Origin: Oscillospiraceae bacterium
GTDB taxonomy: Bacteria > Bacillota > Clostridia > Oscillospirales > Ruminococcaceae
Assembly (NCBI GenBank): GCA_017466885.1
Contig: JAFTTH010000010.1
Span: 1 to 64,000, forward strand
Direction of reading: 5' to 3'
Length of the DNA stretch: 64,000 bases
Position numbers and translations under genes: made by a program. The notes below the pieces were generated by a model that made no database searches, was not told the DNA's origin, and was given only the letters and a program-made list of their open reading frames with translations. Shown piece after piece: positions 34,597-43,088 of this stretch. Every line of letters starts with the position of its first letter. Positions within the stretch are counted from its first letter, which is position 1.

Positions 34597-35037
34597 TTAG
34601 ATCTTGTTGAGGATCAGGATGGAGATGAGCAGACCGTAAAGGGCGATACCTTCACCCAGAGCAACGAAGATCAGAGCCTTACCGAAGGCCTTGGGATCCT
34701 CGCTGAAAGCACCGATGGCGGCGGGAGCAGCAGCGGCAACGGCAATACCTGCACCCACTGCCGCAAGACCGGTAACCAGCGCCGCAGCGATATAACCCAT
34801 ACCGGCAGCAGAAGCGGCAGCGGCGGCCTCACCTACGACCTCAGTGCCGGCAGCCTCCGCAAAGCTGACACCGCCCAAAGGCAGAGCCACAGCCAGCAGG
34901 CAAACGCCAAAGAAGGCGGCAAGATTGAAGATCACAGCGTGCTTGGCTTTTTTGCCGGTGGTGACGCCTTTATAAATGGGAACCAGGGGCAGCGCCAGAA
35001 GAACAACGATCACCAGGGGAATGATAAACAGATACAT
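34597..35037 (-). CDS. ntpK: V-type ATP synthase proteolipid subunit K (c-ring)
   Basis: A 146-residue ring subunit. One N-terminal helix (about 3-20) and a linker helix (about 33-54) precede a single c-type hairpin (about 75-143), not the doubled four-helix form of Enterococcus NtpK. The ion-carrying glutamate is in FVALGEGIALYG. The first hairpin helix is Gly/Ala-rich and lacks a Gln where the Na+-coupled Enterococcus protein has one, which mildly favours protons. This is a weak inference. CGGAGGG precedes the ATG. Confidence 0.92.
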   Translation of the reverse strand: MYLFIIPLVIVVLLALPLVPIYKGVTTGKKAKHAVIFNLAAFFGVCLLAVALPLGGVSFAEAAGTEVVGEAAAAASAAGMGYIAAALVTGLAAVGAGIAVAAAAPAAIGAFSEDPKAFGKALIFVALGEGIALYGLLISILILNKI

Positions 35038-35070
35038 AATAATACCCTCCGTTAAAATAGTTATCAGAAT

Positions 35071-37005
35071 TTATTCCGCATCATATGCCGGGACAAGGGG
35101 CTCATAGGGCTTGCCGTCCCCATCGTAGAACCGGCTGAATACCTCATAGAACTGGAGACGAAGCACCTGGATTCCAACGATCAGGCCCTCCAGACCCATA
35201 ACGAACAGGTTACCGATGACCATAACCACCGGGGAGGCCGAAGCACCGACCATATCCATCAGGGTCATAACCACCGCCATCATTCCGGCGTGGCTGAGAA
35301 TAAACCCGCCCACACGCAGGAAGGACATTGTGTTGGTAATATAGCTGAGGAGCACCTCAAACATTTCAAAGAAGCTCTCCACGAAGAAGCCGCCAAAGCC
35401 GCCCTCAAAGAGCTTGCCCTTCCGCTCGATCAGCCGGAGGAGCGGTTCCTTTAAAAAGATCAACAGGATCGGCAAAACCACAAACCCGAGGATGCAGGGC
35501 AGGGTGATGATATTGACACCCCCCACCAGCATCAGGCTGGCCGCTGCAACCACATACCCGTAAAATACCAGACCGGCCAGGCCGTTATGAGAAAGGAGCC
35601 AGCGGCCCAGATCCTTCTGCTTGATTCCCAGGGCAATATTGAGGATCATAGAAAGGAGAATGATGGCAACGCCAATACCGATGGCAGTAATCAGGACCAT
35701 GTTGGTGGTATCGGGATGCATAACCTCAATGGGCTTTTCGGCAAAGCCCATGGCGTGGAACATCGGGTCAAGGAGATGCTCCAGTCCGAAGACCGAGCCG
35801 TAAACACAGCCGAAGACGGCCGAGGAGATGCCGCAACGGATCAGTACCCGGCCCAGCATCATCTTTTTGGCCTTCCACATCAGCCAGCCAACCAGGCTGA
35901 TGACCAACCCCTGCCCCAGGTCACCGAACATCACACCGAAGAGGATGGTATAAAGAATGGCGACCACCGGCGTGGGGTCAATGCCGTTATAAGCGGGGAG
36001 ACCGTACATCGTTACGAACATTTCGTAAGGACGGATGACCCGGTTATTCTTCAGCCGGACAGGCGGCACCAACCGGGGATCGCTATCCACAGGTTTTGCA
36101 TCCGCCTCTACCCCCTCCAGCTCTGCAAACAGCTGCAGGAAGCGCTTTTCCTCCTTCTTGGGAACAAAGCCGGTCAGAGCAAAGCCATCTCCCATTTCGC
36201 CGGCATATTTGCGGCATTCAAAGGCATCGTTGAGGAATTTCAGCCGGGAGTAGAGCATCAGAACCGTCCCGGTATGTTCTTTGAGAAAGGCTTTGTTTTC
36301 CCGGTCCAGGGCGGCAATGGTTTCGTCCTCAGCGGAAATATCCTGCCGGAGCATTGCCAGCGCCTCCTGGGGGGTGCCTTTCACATATTCGGGCAACTGG
36401 ATCCGCTCAAAGAAGAGGGATTGGAAGATCTCGTCAATTTCCTCGCAGTAAGCGCGGGGAACCAGATAAAGTCCCCAGTAGTATTCCTTATCGTGATCCA
36501 CCGGCTGGAAAAAGAAGCATTTATCTTCATAGTAGGTTAGCTTGGCGTAGCTATCCGCCGGGAGACGGCCCAACCGAACCTCAATATATTTCATTGCAAA
36601 GAGCTGGTCAAAGCTCAGTCCCAGGCCACTCAGATGCTCCACCTGGCGCATTGCCTGCTGATGGATCATCCGCCGCTCGGCGGCAGCCCGCTTTTTTTCC
36701 GAGAGCCCGGTCACCTGCTCCCAGATCCGGCGGATAAAAGCAGAATACTCCTCCTGGGGGATGGAGAGCTTGTCCGGATCGGCGTAGCCCAGGGTGATTC
36801 CGGCGCGGTGGGCTGCATCGGTCAGCGTCCGGAGATCCTGCGCGTAAGGGTTCTCGGCGTAAAGCTGGTGATGCTTCCCCTTATGCTCCGAAACAGGAGG
36901 GGCTTCCGGATGGAAACAGCCGCTGGATAAGCACCGGACCAGCACTTCATCCAACATCCCCGCCGGTCCGGTCAGACCAACGAGGCTCATCCGTTCAATG
37001 GACAT
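35071..37005 (-). CDS. ntpI: V-type ATP synthase subunit I (membrane stator)
   Basis: Subunit I, the a-subunit equivalent, provides the ion half-channels beside the c-ring. The 644-residue protein has a soluble N-terminal half that attaches the peripheral stalks and a C-terminal half (about 340-620) with seven or eight membrane segments, including the conserved YGLPAYNGIDPTPVVAILYTILFGVMFGDLGQG (read in parts). The helix-7 region SFLRVGGFILSHAGMM carries the conserved essential Arg. AAGGAAG precedes the ATG. Confidence 0.94.
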   Translation of the reverse strand: MSIERMSLVGLTGPAGMLDEVLVRCLSSGCFHPEAPPVSEHKGKHHQLYAENPYAQDLRTLTDAAHRAGITLGYADPDKLSIPQEEYSAFIRRIWEQVTGLSEKKRAAAERRMIHQQAMRQVEHLSGLGLSFDQLFAMKYIEVRLGRLPADSYAKLTYYEDKCFFFQPVDHDKEYYWGLYLVPRAYCEEIDEIFQSLFFERIQLPEYVKGTPQEALAMLRQDISAEDETIAALDRENKAFLKEHTGTVLMLYSRLKFLNDAFECRKYAGEMGDGFALTGFVPKKEEKRFLQLFAELEGVEADAKPVDSDPRLVPPVRLKNNRVIRPYEMFVTMYGLPAYNGIDPTPVVAILYTILFGVMFGDLGQGLVISLVGWLMWKAKKMMLGRVLIRCGISSAVFGCVYGSVFGLEHLLDPMFHAMGFAEKPIEVMHPDTTNMVLITAIGIGVAIILLSMILNIALGIKQKDLGRWLLSHNGLAGLVFYGYVVAAASLMLVGGVNIITLPCILGFVVLPILLIFLKEPLLRLIERKGKLFEGGFGGFFVESFFEMFEVLLSYITNTMSFLRVGGFILSHAGMMAVVMTLMDMVGASASPVVMVIGNLFVMGLEGLIVGIQVLRLQFYEVFSRFYDGDGKPYEPLVPAYDAE

Positions 37006-37048
37006 GAAAACGCTTCCTTTCCTTCCGGGTCATTTCCCGGAGAATTGA

Positions 37049-38068
37049 TCATTGTGGCAAAATCAGCAGAGGACGGATCTGCTCGGCCGGGATCTCATAC
37101 CGGATCCCTTCAATAATGGCGGTCAGGTTATCCGCTTCAATTTCCGATAGCTGCAAGAAGGCCAGGAGAACAGCTTCGGTATCGGAGGAAAAATGGACGA
37201 TCCGCCGGCAAAGCTGCTCCTCGCACCGCCGGGTAAAATCCTCCGGCGAGGAAAAACCGGTATCCTCCATCAACCGGCGATAGCCGGAATGCTTCAGCAG
37301 ATGAATGAAATCCTCCTCCCGCTCGGCCCAAAGGAGTTTTTTGAAGGCCGCAGGAGAAAGCTTTGAACGGTAGGGGAGAAGATAGGAGAGGATGGTGACC
37401 CGCTCCATTCGGAAGAGAAACTTCATCCGGTAAATGGTGGTGATATTGAAAAGCTCCGCCTGGGTATAAACGAGCTCCTTGAGCTTGCCGCCGTGCTTTC
37501 CGGCATGTTTGGTCAGCCGGGCGTAATAAGCCTCCCGCAGGCGGGTTTCGACCATTGTGTAATCCGGGACGTCCGCTCCGGTGTTCAGATAGGCAAGATA
37601 GGGAGTTCCCGCAAGGGCCTGCCGCAGGTCATCCATAGAGCGAACCTTGGCAATCTGCATCAGGTCCAGGGAGGTATGCCCCTGCAGATAGGGGGGGACG
37701 GAGGTGATGTATTCCTCCATCCGTCCTGCACCCAAAAGCCGGATACAGGCCATGACCTGCCTGATTTCATACCGGCTGACCATCAGCTGATAGATGCTGT
37801 CTCCCGAGGAGAAGCTGAAGCTGGAAAGACGGTAATATTTTTCAAAGAGTGCCTTTCGGAGCAGGTTTTCCAGCTGACCCCGGTGGATCAGCGCTTCATT
37901 GACCTCCTCCATCACATCCCCATACCCGGGGTGGCCTTTGAGGAAGGAAGCTACCTCCGAAATGCTCTGCATCCGCAGAAGAGAATTATAATCCTGCAGG
38001 GTCAGTCGCTTGCCGTACATCGCCCGCGCCTTTGCAAGAATCGCTCCGGATGAGTTGATGATCGCCAT
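37049..38068 (-). CDS. ntpC: V-type ATP synthase subunit C (AC39 type)
   Basis: Subunit C sits between the c-ring and the central stalk. The 339-residue helical protein has the AC39/V0D look: AMYGKRLTLQDYNSLLRMQSISEVASFLKGHPGYG near the start and EADNLTAIIEGIRYEIPAEQIRPLLI at the end (both read in parts). AAAGGAGGG precedes the ATG. It is second in the operon. Confidence 0.92.
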   Translation of the reverse strand: MAIINSSGAILAKARAMYGKRLTLQDYNSLLRMQSISEVASFLKGHPGYGDVMEEVNEALIHRGQLENLLRKALFEKYYRLSSFSFSSGDSIYQLMVSRYEIRQVMACIRLLGAGRMEEYITSVPPYLQGHTSLDLMQIAKVRSMDDLRQALAGTPYLAYLNTGADVPDYTMVETRLREAYYARLTKHAGKHGGKLKELVYTQAELFNITTIYRMKFLFRMERVTILSYLLPYRSKLSPAAFKKLLWAEREEDFIHLLKHSGYRRLMEDTGFSSPEDFTRRCEEQLCRRIVHFSSDTEAVLLAFLQLSEIEADNLTAIIEGIRYEIPAEQIRPLLILPQ

Positions 38069-38175
38069 AGGCTTCCCTCCTTTCTTGTTTCTCTGTTATG
38101 CAAAAGAAATCCCGCAGAAAACCGCCGGATGCACCGGGCTCTTCCGCAGGGATGGATTATGTGGTTTTTCAGGAC

Positions 38176-38487
38176 TCAGAACGCAGTCACGCGCCCGAGG
38201 ATCTCATTTTCCCAATTCTGATGATTTGACTCGTAAAGGACTTCCAGACGGTTGGTGCGGTCAGCGTGAAGCTCCCGGATCTGGGCAAGCTCCCGGTCGA
38301 CCCGTTCTTCCTCGGCTTCCCGAACGGTATCCAGCCGCTTTTCCGCACGGGCGAGGAGCTGCTCCTCCATCTCTTTGACCTCCAGAGTCAAAGCGGCATC
38401 CTTTTTGGCGTTTTCTGCCTTTGCGGCGGCAACCGTCTGCTGGGCGCCAGCATCCATCCGGGCAATTTGGGTAATAAGATTGACCAT
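38176..38487 (-). CDS. ntpF: V-type ATP synthase peripheral stalk subunit G/H-type
   Basis: A 103-residue, almost wholly helical protein with long charged heptads (AENAKKDAALTLEVKEMEEQLLARAEKRLDTVREAEEERV, read in parts), expected to form a coiled coil with subunit E. The ATG at 38487 has AAGGAAGG upstream. It is the first gene of the operon. Sequence identity to this family is always low, so the call rests on position, length and composition. Confidence 0.8.
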   Translation of the reverse strand: MVNLITQIARMDAGAQQTVAAAKAENAKKDAALTLEVKEMEEQLLARAEKRLDTVREAEEERVDRELAQIRELHADRTNRLEVLYESNHQNWENEILGRVTAF

Positions 38488-38515
38488 GGCAAAGCCTTCC
38501 TTTCTTTCATTGATA

Positions 38516-38544
38516 AGTATACCTCTCAAACAGTTTTTTTTCAA
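38516..38544 (-). promoter_or_regulatory. Promoter of the V-ATPase operon
   Basis: On the minus strand TTGAAA (38539-38544), 17 bp, TATACT (38516-38521), 28 bp before the first start codon. Confidence 0.75.
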
Positions 38545-38639
38545 GAGCCAAAATACCGAATTGGCTTATCACATTCCCGAAAGCTTTATGATTCTTTTCT
38601 AAAAAATGGGTTTCCCCTTTCTCCTTTTCCCGTAATCGG

Positions 38640-38669
38640 GACATATTCTGCCCAAGCACCACATATATT
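38640..38669 (+). promoter_or_regulatory. Sigma-E-type sporulation promoter of sipL
   Basis: GACATATT (38640-38647), a 14-bp spacer and CATATATT (38662-38669). This matches the mother-cell sigma-E pattern (-35 close to GTCATATT, 14 bp, -10 close to CATACAAT). No sigma-A box competes at the right distance. Confidence 0.6.
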
Positions 38670-38707
38670 GAAAGGGAAGAATAATCCTGAAAGGAAGAGA
38701 ATCAGCT

Positions 38708-40234
38708 ATGGAGCTTACTGTTACCAACAAGCAGGTCCCCTCGGTGGAGGTTGTTTATGACGGCTGTGCAGAACAGCCGGTGGAGTGTGATCTCCTCCTC
38801 CCCGATTACTGTCCCGACATTGTCCGGATCCTCAAATGCACCGTTACCCCTGTTCTCCGGAGAAAACAGCAGTCCGGCACCACCCTGACCCTGGAGGGGG
38901 ATGCCCAGATCCGGGTCTATTATATCTCGGAGGATCCTGCGCAGATCTGTTCGGCCGACACGACCCTCCCTTTTACCAAAAATATTGAGCTTTCCTCCCG
39001 AGAAGGCACTCTCCTTTCGGGGGTGACCGCCAAAACGGACTATGTCAACTGTCGGGCGATCTCTCCCCGTCGGGCGGATATCCGGGCGGCCCTTTCCATT
39101 TATCTCCAGGTGGAGGCCCTTACCTCCAAGGAGGTCCTTTGCGGCGGAACGGGAGGAGGAATCCAGCTGGATCTTGCCCGGGAGGAGGTTGCCGTTTGCA
39201 CCGGAGGGGCGGAAAAGCTCTTTTCTATTCGGGAGACCTTTGAAGCCGGCTACGGTACCCCCGTCATTCGGGAGATCCTGGCCTGCACCGGTACCGTGAG
39301 GATCAATGACGTCCGTGCCCTTCCCGGGAAAGGGGTCATAAAAGGGGAGGCGGAGCTGGAGGCCTTCTGCCGCACCGCCGACGGCGGAACAGATGTGATT
39401 ACCGCCACCCTTCCGGTCAGTCAGATCGTGGACTGTGAGGGCGCTGATGAATCCAGCCGCTGCACTGCCGTTGCGGAGGTGCTTTCCTGCCGGATCCTTC
39501 CTGCCGGGGAAGGTGAGGAGGGTCTGACCGCCGAGCTGGAGCTTTCCTGCCGGATCCGGGCTTATACCTCCACCGAGATCACCTTCGCAGAGGATGCCTA
39601 TTCCACCTGCTACCCCACCGAGTGTGAGACTGTCTGCCTTCGGTTGGAGCGGCGGGGGGAGAACTGTCGGGAGGTGCTTCCCCTTTCGGTTTCCTTTGAG
39701 CAGACCGATCCCCCGGTTACCGAGATCCTTTATACCGAGGTGCGTACCTCTGCCGTGGCAACGGCTGTGTCGGATGGCTTCCTTACCGCTGAGGGGAGGC
39801 TCCTTTGCGGGTTCTTTGCCCGGAACGCCGACCAGGAGATCGTATACTTTGAGCGGGAGGCTCCCTTTACCTTTAAAAAAGCCCTCCCTGACCCGGATGA
39901 GCCGGTGGATGCCCAGCTTCGGGTCACCCCGATCCTTTCGGGGGTAACGGTCACTGCCACAGGACTGGAGCTGCGGGCCGAGCTGCGTTGGGAGGGAGAG
40001 CTCCGCACTCTGCTGACCCGGACCGTCCTGACTGATGTCCGGCTGGATGAGGAGCATCCTTTGGAGCGGGATCCCGCCATTGGGTTGATTGTCTATTACG
40101 CCGATGCGGGAGAGCGGATCTGGGATATTGCCAAACGGTACCGCACCTCTGCGGCCGCCGTCCAGGAGGAAAATGAAACCGAATCGGAGATCCTTCCCAA
40201 CCGTTGTATGCTGATGATTCCGATGGTCGTTTAA
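38708..40234 (+). CDS. sipL: SipL-like spore morphogenesis protein (SPOCS/DUF3794 repeats plus LysM)
   Basis: A 508-residue protein with three SPOCS (DUF3794)-type blocks, each starting with a QxPVECDLLLPDYCPDIVRIL-like or IxxxGxV stretch. A C-terminal LysM domain follows (about 458-506, with YYADAGERIWDIAKRYRTSAAAVQEEN). C. difficile SipL has this layout and length. Its LysM domain binds SpoIVA, and the pair organise coat assembly around the forespore. The sigma-E-type promoter just upstream agrees with mother-cell expression. GAAAGGAAGAG precedes the ATG. The gene shows that the organism, or its recent ancestor, forms spores. Confidence 0.85.
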   Translation: MELTVTNKQVPSVEVVYDGCAEQPVECDLLLPDYCPDIVRILKCTVTPVLRRKQQSGTTLTLEGDAQIRVYYISEDPAQICSADTTLPFTKNIELSSREGTLLSGVTAKTDYVNCRAISPRRADIRAALSIYLQVEALTSKEVLCGGTGGGIQLDLAREEVAVCTGGAEKLFSIRETFEAGYGTPVIREILACTGTVRINDVRALPGKGVIKGEAELEAFCRTADGGTDVITATLPVSQIVDCEGADESSRCTAVAEVLSCRILPAGEGEEGLTAELELSCRIRAYTSTEITFAEDAYSTCYPTECETVCLRLERRGENCREVLPLSVSFEQTDPPVTEILYTEVRTSAVATAVSDGFLTAEGRLLCGFFARNADQEIVYFEREAPFTFKKALPDPDEPVDAQLRVTPILSGVTVTATGLELRAELRWEGELRTLLTRTVLTDVRLDEEHPLERDPAIGLIVYYADAGERIWDIAKRYRTSAAAVQEENETESEILPNRCMLMIPMVV

Positions 40235-40243
40235 GAAAGAGTA

Positions 40244-40273
40244 AAAACGCCGACTCAAATGGGTCGGCGTTTT
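40244..40273. terminator. Bidirectional terminator after sipL
   Basis: A 13-bp stem (40244-40256 with 40261-40273, one T-G wobble), with TTTTC on the plus strand and TTTTTAC on the minus strand. Confidence 0.87.
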
Positions 40274-40282
40274 CTATTCCAA

Positions 40283-41443
40283 TCAGCTGACCGAGAATCG
40301 GTGGATCTCTTCTTCGGTCATCACGTAAACGTAGCTTCCGGCGGCGGTGATGCCGCATCCGGTGCGGTCTACCTCAATTTCGTTGATGAGGCTGCCCTGC
40401 ATATCAAAGAACCGAAGGGTATCGTCCGCAAGGAAAAGCACGCGGCTGCCGTCACAGTCGATGATGGCCTTGTTGCTTTCCGATTCACCCTTGCCGATCA
40501 GCCGTCCTGCGCTGTCTACAATCTCGATCTGCTTGATCCGGTTATTGGCCGGATCGGTAAAGACCAGCACCACCGAGCCGTCCGGCTTTGCGGAGAAGGT
40601 TATCAGCTCCCGGTCTTCGTAATTGTACTCGGCAACGGTGTCTCCGGAATCGTTGAGGAGGGCAGTGAGGGTATCCCCTACCACGCAGAGCTTGCCGTCC
40701 GCTTTATAGGAGGCGGAGAGGAGCAGGACATCCGCGTAGTCGGTGCGGTAAAGCGCGTTGGAGGAGTCCAGCCGGAAGGTAATCACCGAGGAAAACATCT
40801 TCCCGCCCTCGGAGGATACGGTCAGGATGGTGATTTTTTTGCCGTCCGGCGAGAAGGTCAGCCCCGAGACCTGCTCGGTCAACCCCACCCGAAAAAGCTC
40901 CCGGTTTTTGGAGTCGCATACGGTCAGCTCGGCGGCGTAGCCCTCGGCAGCGGTAGCTACCGCCACCTTACCATCCTCTGAAAGAGCGGCAGTAAAAATG
41001 GTGGTTTCAAAGGTCTTTTTGAAGACCTCCTGGGATTTGGTGCAGACCTTTACACCGTTTCCACCCCGGTCAAAGACCAAAATCCGGTTGCCGGCCACCG
41101 CCATTCCCGGGTCGCCGTACCCGTGCTGAACCCGGTTGAGCTCCACGCCAAAGGAGTTATAAACATAAAGGGAGGAATCTCCCAGCAAAACGAAATCGCT
41201 CCCAGCCTGCCGCAGGGAAACCGCTTTCCCCGAGGGGAGAGTGACTGGGAACCCCTGGGTCTGACTGCCCTGCCCGGTCTGGGCACGCCACCATAAGGTC
41301 AGCTCGCCATTGATGGCACGGGGAATCAGAATCGCTCCGACAATGATTAAAAACAACAACACCGAGCCGATAATGATCCGGTGAACGATCTTTTTTCTCT
41401 TTTTCTGTTCCCGATACTGTTCAATATCCTTGATCTGAGCCAT
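40283..41443 (-). CDS. DUF5711 membrane-anchored beta-propeller protein
   Basis: A 386-residue protein. The cytoplasmic N-terminus is basic (EQYREQKKRKK), one membrane helix follows (about 21-42), and the external rest is made of repeated short strands (SDFVLLGDSSLYVYNSFG, NRILVFDRGG, GKVAVATAAEG, GKKITILTVSSEG and so on). This is the pattern of a six- to eight-bladed propeller. It matches the DUF5711 family of Clostridia. The function is unknown, and envelope sensing or scaffolding is plausible. It ends at the bidirectional terminator. Confidence 0.8.
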   Translation of the reverse strand: MAQIKDIEQYREQKKRKKIVHRIIIGSVLLFLIIVGAILIPRAINGELTLWWRAQTGQGSQTQGFPVTLPSGKAVSLRQAGSDFVLLGDSSLYVYNSFGVELNRVQHGYGDPGMAVAGNRILVFDRGGNGVKVCTKSQEVFKKTFETTIFTAALSEDGKVAVATAAEGYAAELTVCDSKNRELFRVGLTEQVSGLTFSPDGKKITILTVSSEGGKMFSSVITFRLDSSNALYRTDYADVLLLSASYKADGKLCVVGDTLTALLNDSGDTVAEYNYEDRELITFSAKPDGSVVLVFTDPANNRIKQIEIVDSAGRLIGKGESESNKAIIDCDGSRVLFLADDTLRFFDMQGSLINEIEVDRTGCGITAAGSYVYVMTEEEIHRFSVS

Positions 41444-41489
41444 GGAAAAACACCTGGCCTTTCTTCATTTCTTCCCAGGGGAAAACGGG

Positions 41490-42260
41490 TCAGCGCATCA
41501 GCGCCTCCTCCGGATAATATACCTGATATAACGCCAATCCCTGCGCGGGGGCGGTGGGACCCGCCAGCGAGCGGTCCCCAGTTTCCAGCAGAGTGAGCAG
41601 ATCCTGAGCGGAGAGCTTTCCCTCCGATACCCGAAGCATTGTTCCAACAATGATCCGGACCATATTATAGAGGAAGCCGTCCCCTTTCAGGAAAATATCC
41701 ACCACGTCACCCCTTCGCTCGACTCGCAGACCCGTCAAGGTGCGGACGGTATCGGTGGTCTCCCACCCCACCGAGGAAAATCCGCGGAAATCGTGGGTCC
41801 CCAGCAGACAGGAAAAGGTCTCCTCCAGCAACTGTTCATCCAGTCGGTGGGGGTAGCGGTAGCAAAAACCTTCCAAAAAGGGATCTCGGATGGAGGAGTT
41901 GAGAATCCGGTAGCGGTATTCCTTCTCCTGGGTGCTATACCGGGCGTGAAACTCCTCCGGGACCTCCCGGCAGTCGGTCACGGCAATATCAGGAGGGAGG
42001 TGAGCATTGAGGGCGAGAATGAGCTTCTGACAGGGAATGGGGTGATCGGTATGGAAGTTTGCACAGTAGGTCAGCGCGTGGACCCCCGAATCGGTGCGGC
42101 TACAGCCGTGCAGCCGTGCAGGACCGCCCAGCACCCCTTCGCCGGCGCGGATCAAAACCTCCTGCACCGAGAGGGCGTTTTCCTGGTACTGCCAGCCGTG
42201 ATAATTCGTCCCGATAAACCGCAGGGTCAGAAGGAGGTTCCGTTTTCCTTCCTCCGCCAT
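41490..42260 (-). CDS. truA: tRNA pseudouridine synthase A
   Basis: TruA makes pseudouridine at tRNA positions 38-40. The 256-residue protein has the catalytic aspartate in CSRTDSGVHALTYCANFHT, the LRFIGTNYHGWQYQ opening and the DFRGFSS block. AAAGGAGGGG precedes the ATG. It is last in ecfA1-ecfA2-ecfT-truA, a gene order conserved in Firmicutes. Confidence 0.95.
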   Translation of the reverse strand: MAEEGKRNLLLTLRFIGTNYHGWQYQENALSVQEVLIRAGEGVLGGPARLHGCSRTDSGVHALTYCANFHTDHPIPCQKLILALNAHLPPDIAVTDCREVPEEFHARYSTQEKEYRYRILNSSIRDPFLEGFCYRYPHRLDEQLLEETFSCLLGTHDFRGFSSVGWETTDTVRTLTGLRVERRGDVVDIFLKGDGFLYNMVRIIVGTMLRVSEGKLSAQDLLTLLETGDRSLAGPTAPAQGLALYQVYYPEEALMR

Positions 42261-42284
42261 ACCTTACCCCTCCTTTTTGCAAAG

Positions 42285-43088
42285 TCAAAGGAGGAAGCCC
42301 AGGGCAATCATTCCTCCGCAAAGAATTACTGTAATCAAAGAGCCCCAAAGGTCCCGCAGGTGGAGCTTCAGCTGCTTCATCCGGGTGCGGCCCTCTCCGC
42401 CCCGGTAGCAGCGACATTCCATTGCCAAAGCAAGCTCCTCCGCCCGCCGGAAGGCAGATACCAGCAGGGGGATCAGAATCGGCACCAGTGCCTTGGCGCG
42501 CTGCACAAGCGAACCGGTTTCCATATCGGCGCCCCGCGCCTTCTGCGCGCTCATAATCTTTTCTGTTTCCTCGATCAAAGTGGGGATAAACCGCAGGGCA
42601 ATGGACATCATCATCGCCAGATCGTGCACCGGGAATTTCAGCTTGCCCAGCGGGGAGAGAAGCCGCTCGATTCCATCCGTCAGGGCGATGGGAGAGGTAG
42701 TGTAGGTCAGCAGGGAGGAGCCTGCAATCAGGCAGACGATCCGGATCAGCACCAAAATTGCATTCAGCAGACCCTTATCCGAGATTTGAATGACCCAGAA
42801 GGAAAAGAGGGTAACATCCCCCGGAAGGAAGAAAAGATTCAGAACGGTGGTAAAAATCAGAATGGGAATCAACGGCTTTAAGCTTTTCAGCAGGAACCGC
42901 ACCGGGATCCGCGCAATCAGGTAAAGAATCCCTATAAAGATCACCGGCGCAATCAAAAAGAGAGGATCTGAGACCAAAAAGAGGGAAACGACGAAAAGAA
43001 CCGTCAGCAGGATTTTGATCCGGGGATCCATTTTATGCAAGGGGGAGTTTCCGGGAAAATACTGACCCAGGGTAATATCGTTAAGCAT
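42285..43088 (-). CDS. ecfT: ECF transporter transmembrane subunit EcfT
   Basis: EcfT couples the two ATPases to exchangeable vitamin-binding S components. The 267-residue protein starts MLNDITLGQYFPGNSPLHKMDPRIKILL, the standard EcfT opening. It has about five membrane helices and the coupling motifs ERLLSPLGKL and AQKARGADMETG (the A-R-G type). The ATG at 43088 has GGGAGGGG upstream and overlaps the end of ecfA2 by 8 bp. No S component lies in this window. Confidence 0.93.
   Translation of the reverse strand: MLNDITLGQYFPGNSPLHKMDPRIKILLTVLFVVSLFLVSDPLFLIAPVIFIGILYLIARIPVRFLLKSLKPLIPILIFTTVLNLFFLPGDVTLFSFWVIQISDKGLLNAILVLIRIVCLIAGSSLLTYTTSPIALTDGIERLLSPLGKLKFPVHDLAMMMSIALRFIPTLIEETEKIMSAQKARGADMETGSLVQRAKALVPILIPLLVSAFRRAEELALAMECRCYRGGEGRTRMKQLKLHLRDLWGSLITVILCGGMIALGFLL

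Noticed and set aside
32094-34610. 838-codon plus-strand frame opposite ntpA/ntpE/ntpF
   Set aside because: It crosses three real subunit genes and has no homologous look.
38702-40258. 518-codon minus-strand frame opposite sipL
   Set aside because: sipL has the domains, ribosome site and promoter. The opposite frame is Gly/Arg-rich shadow.
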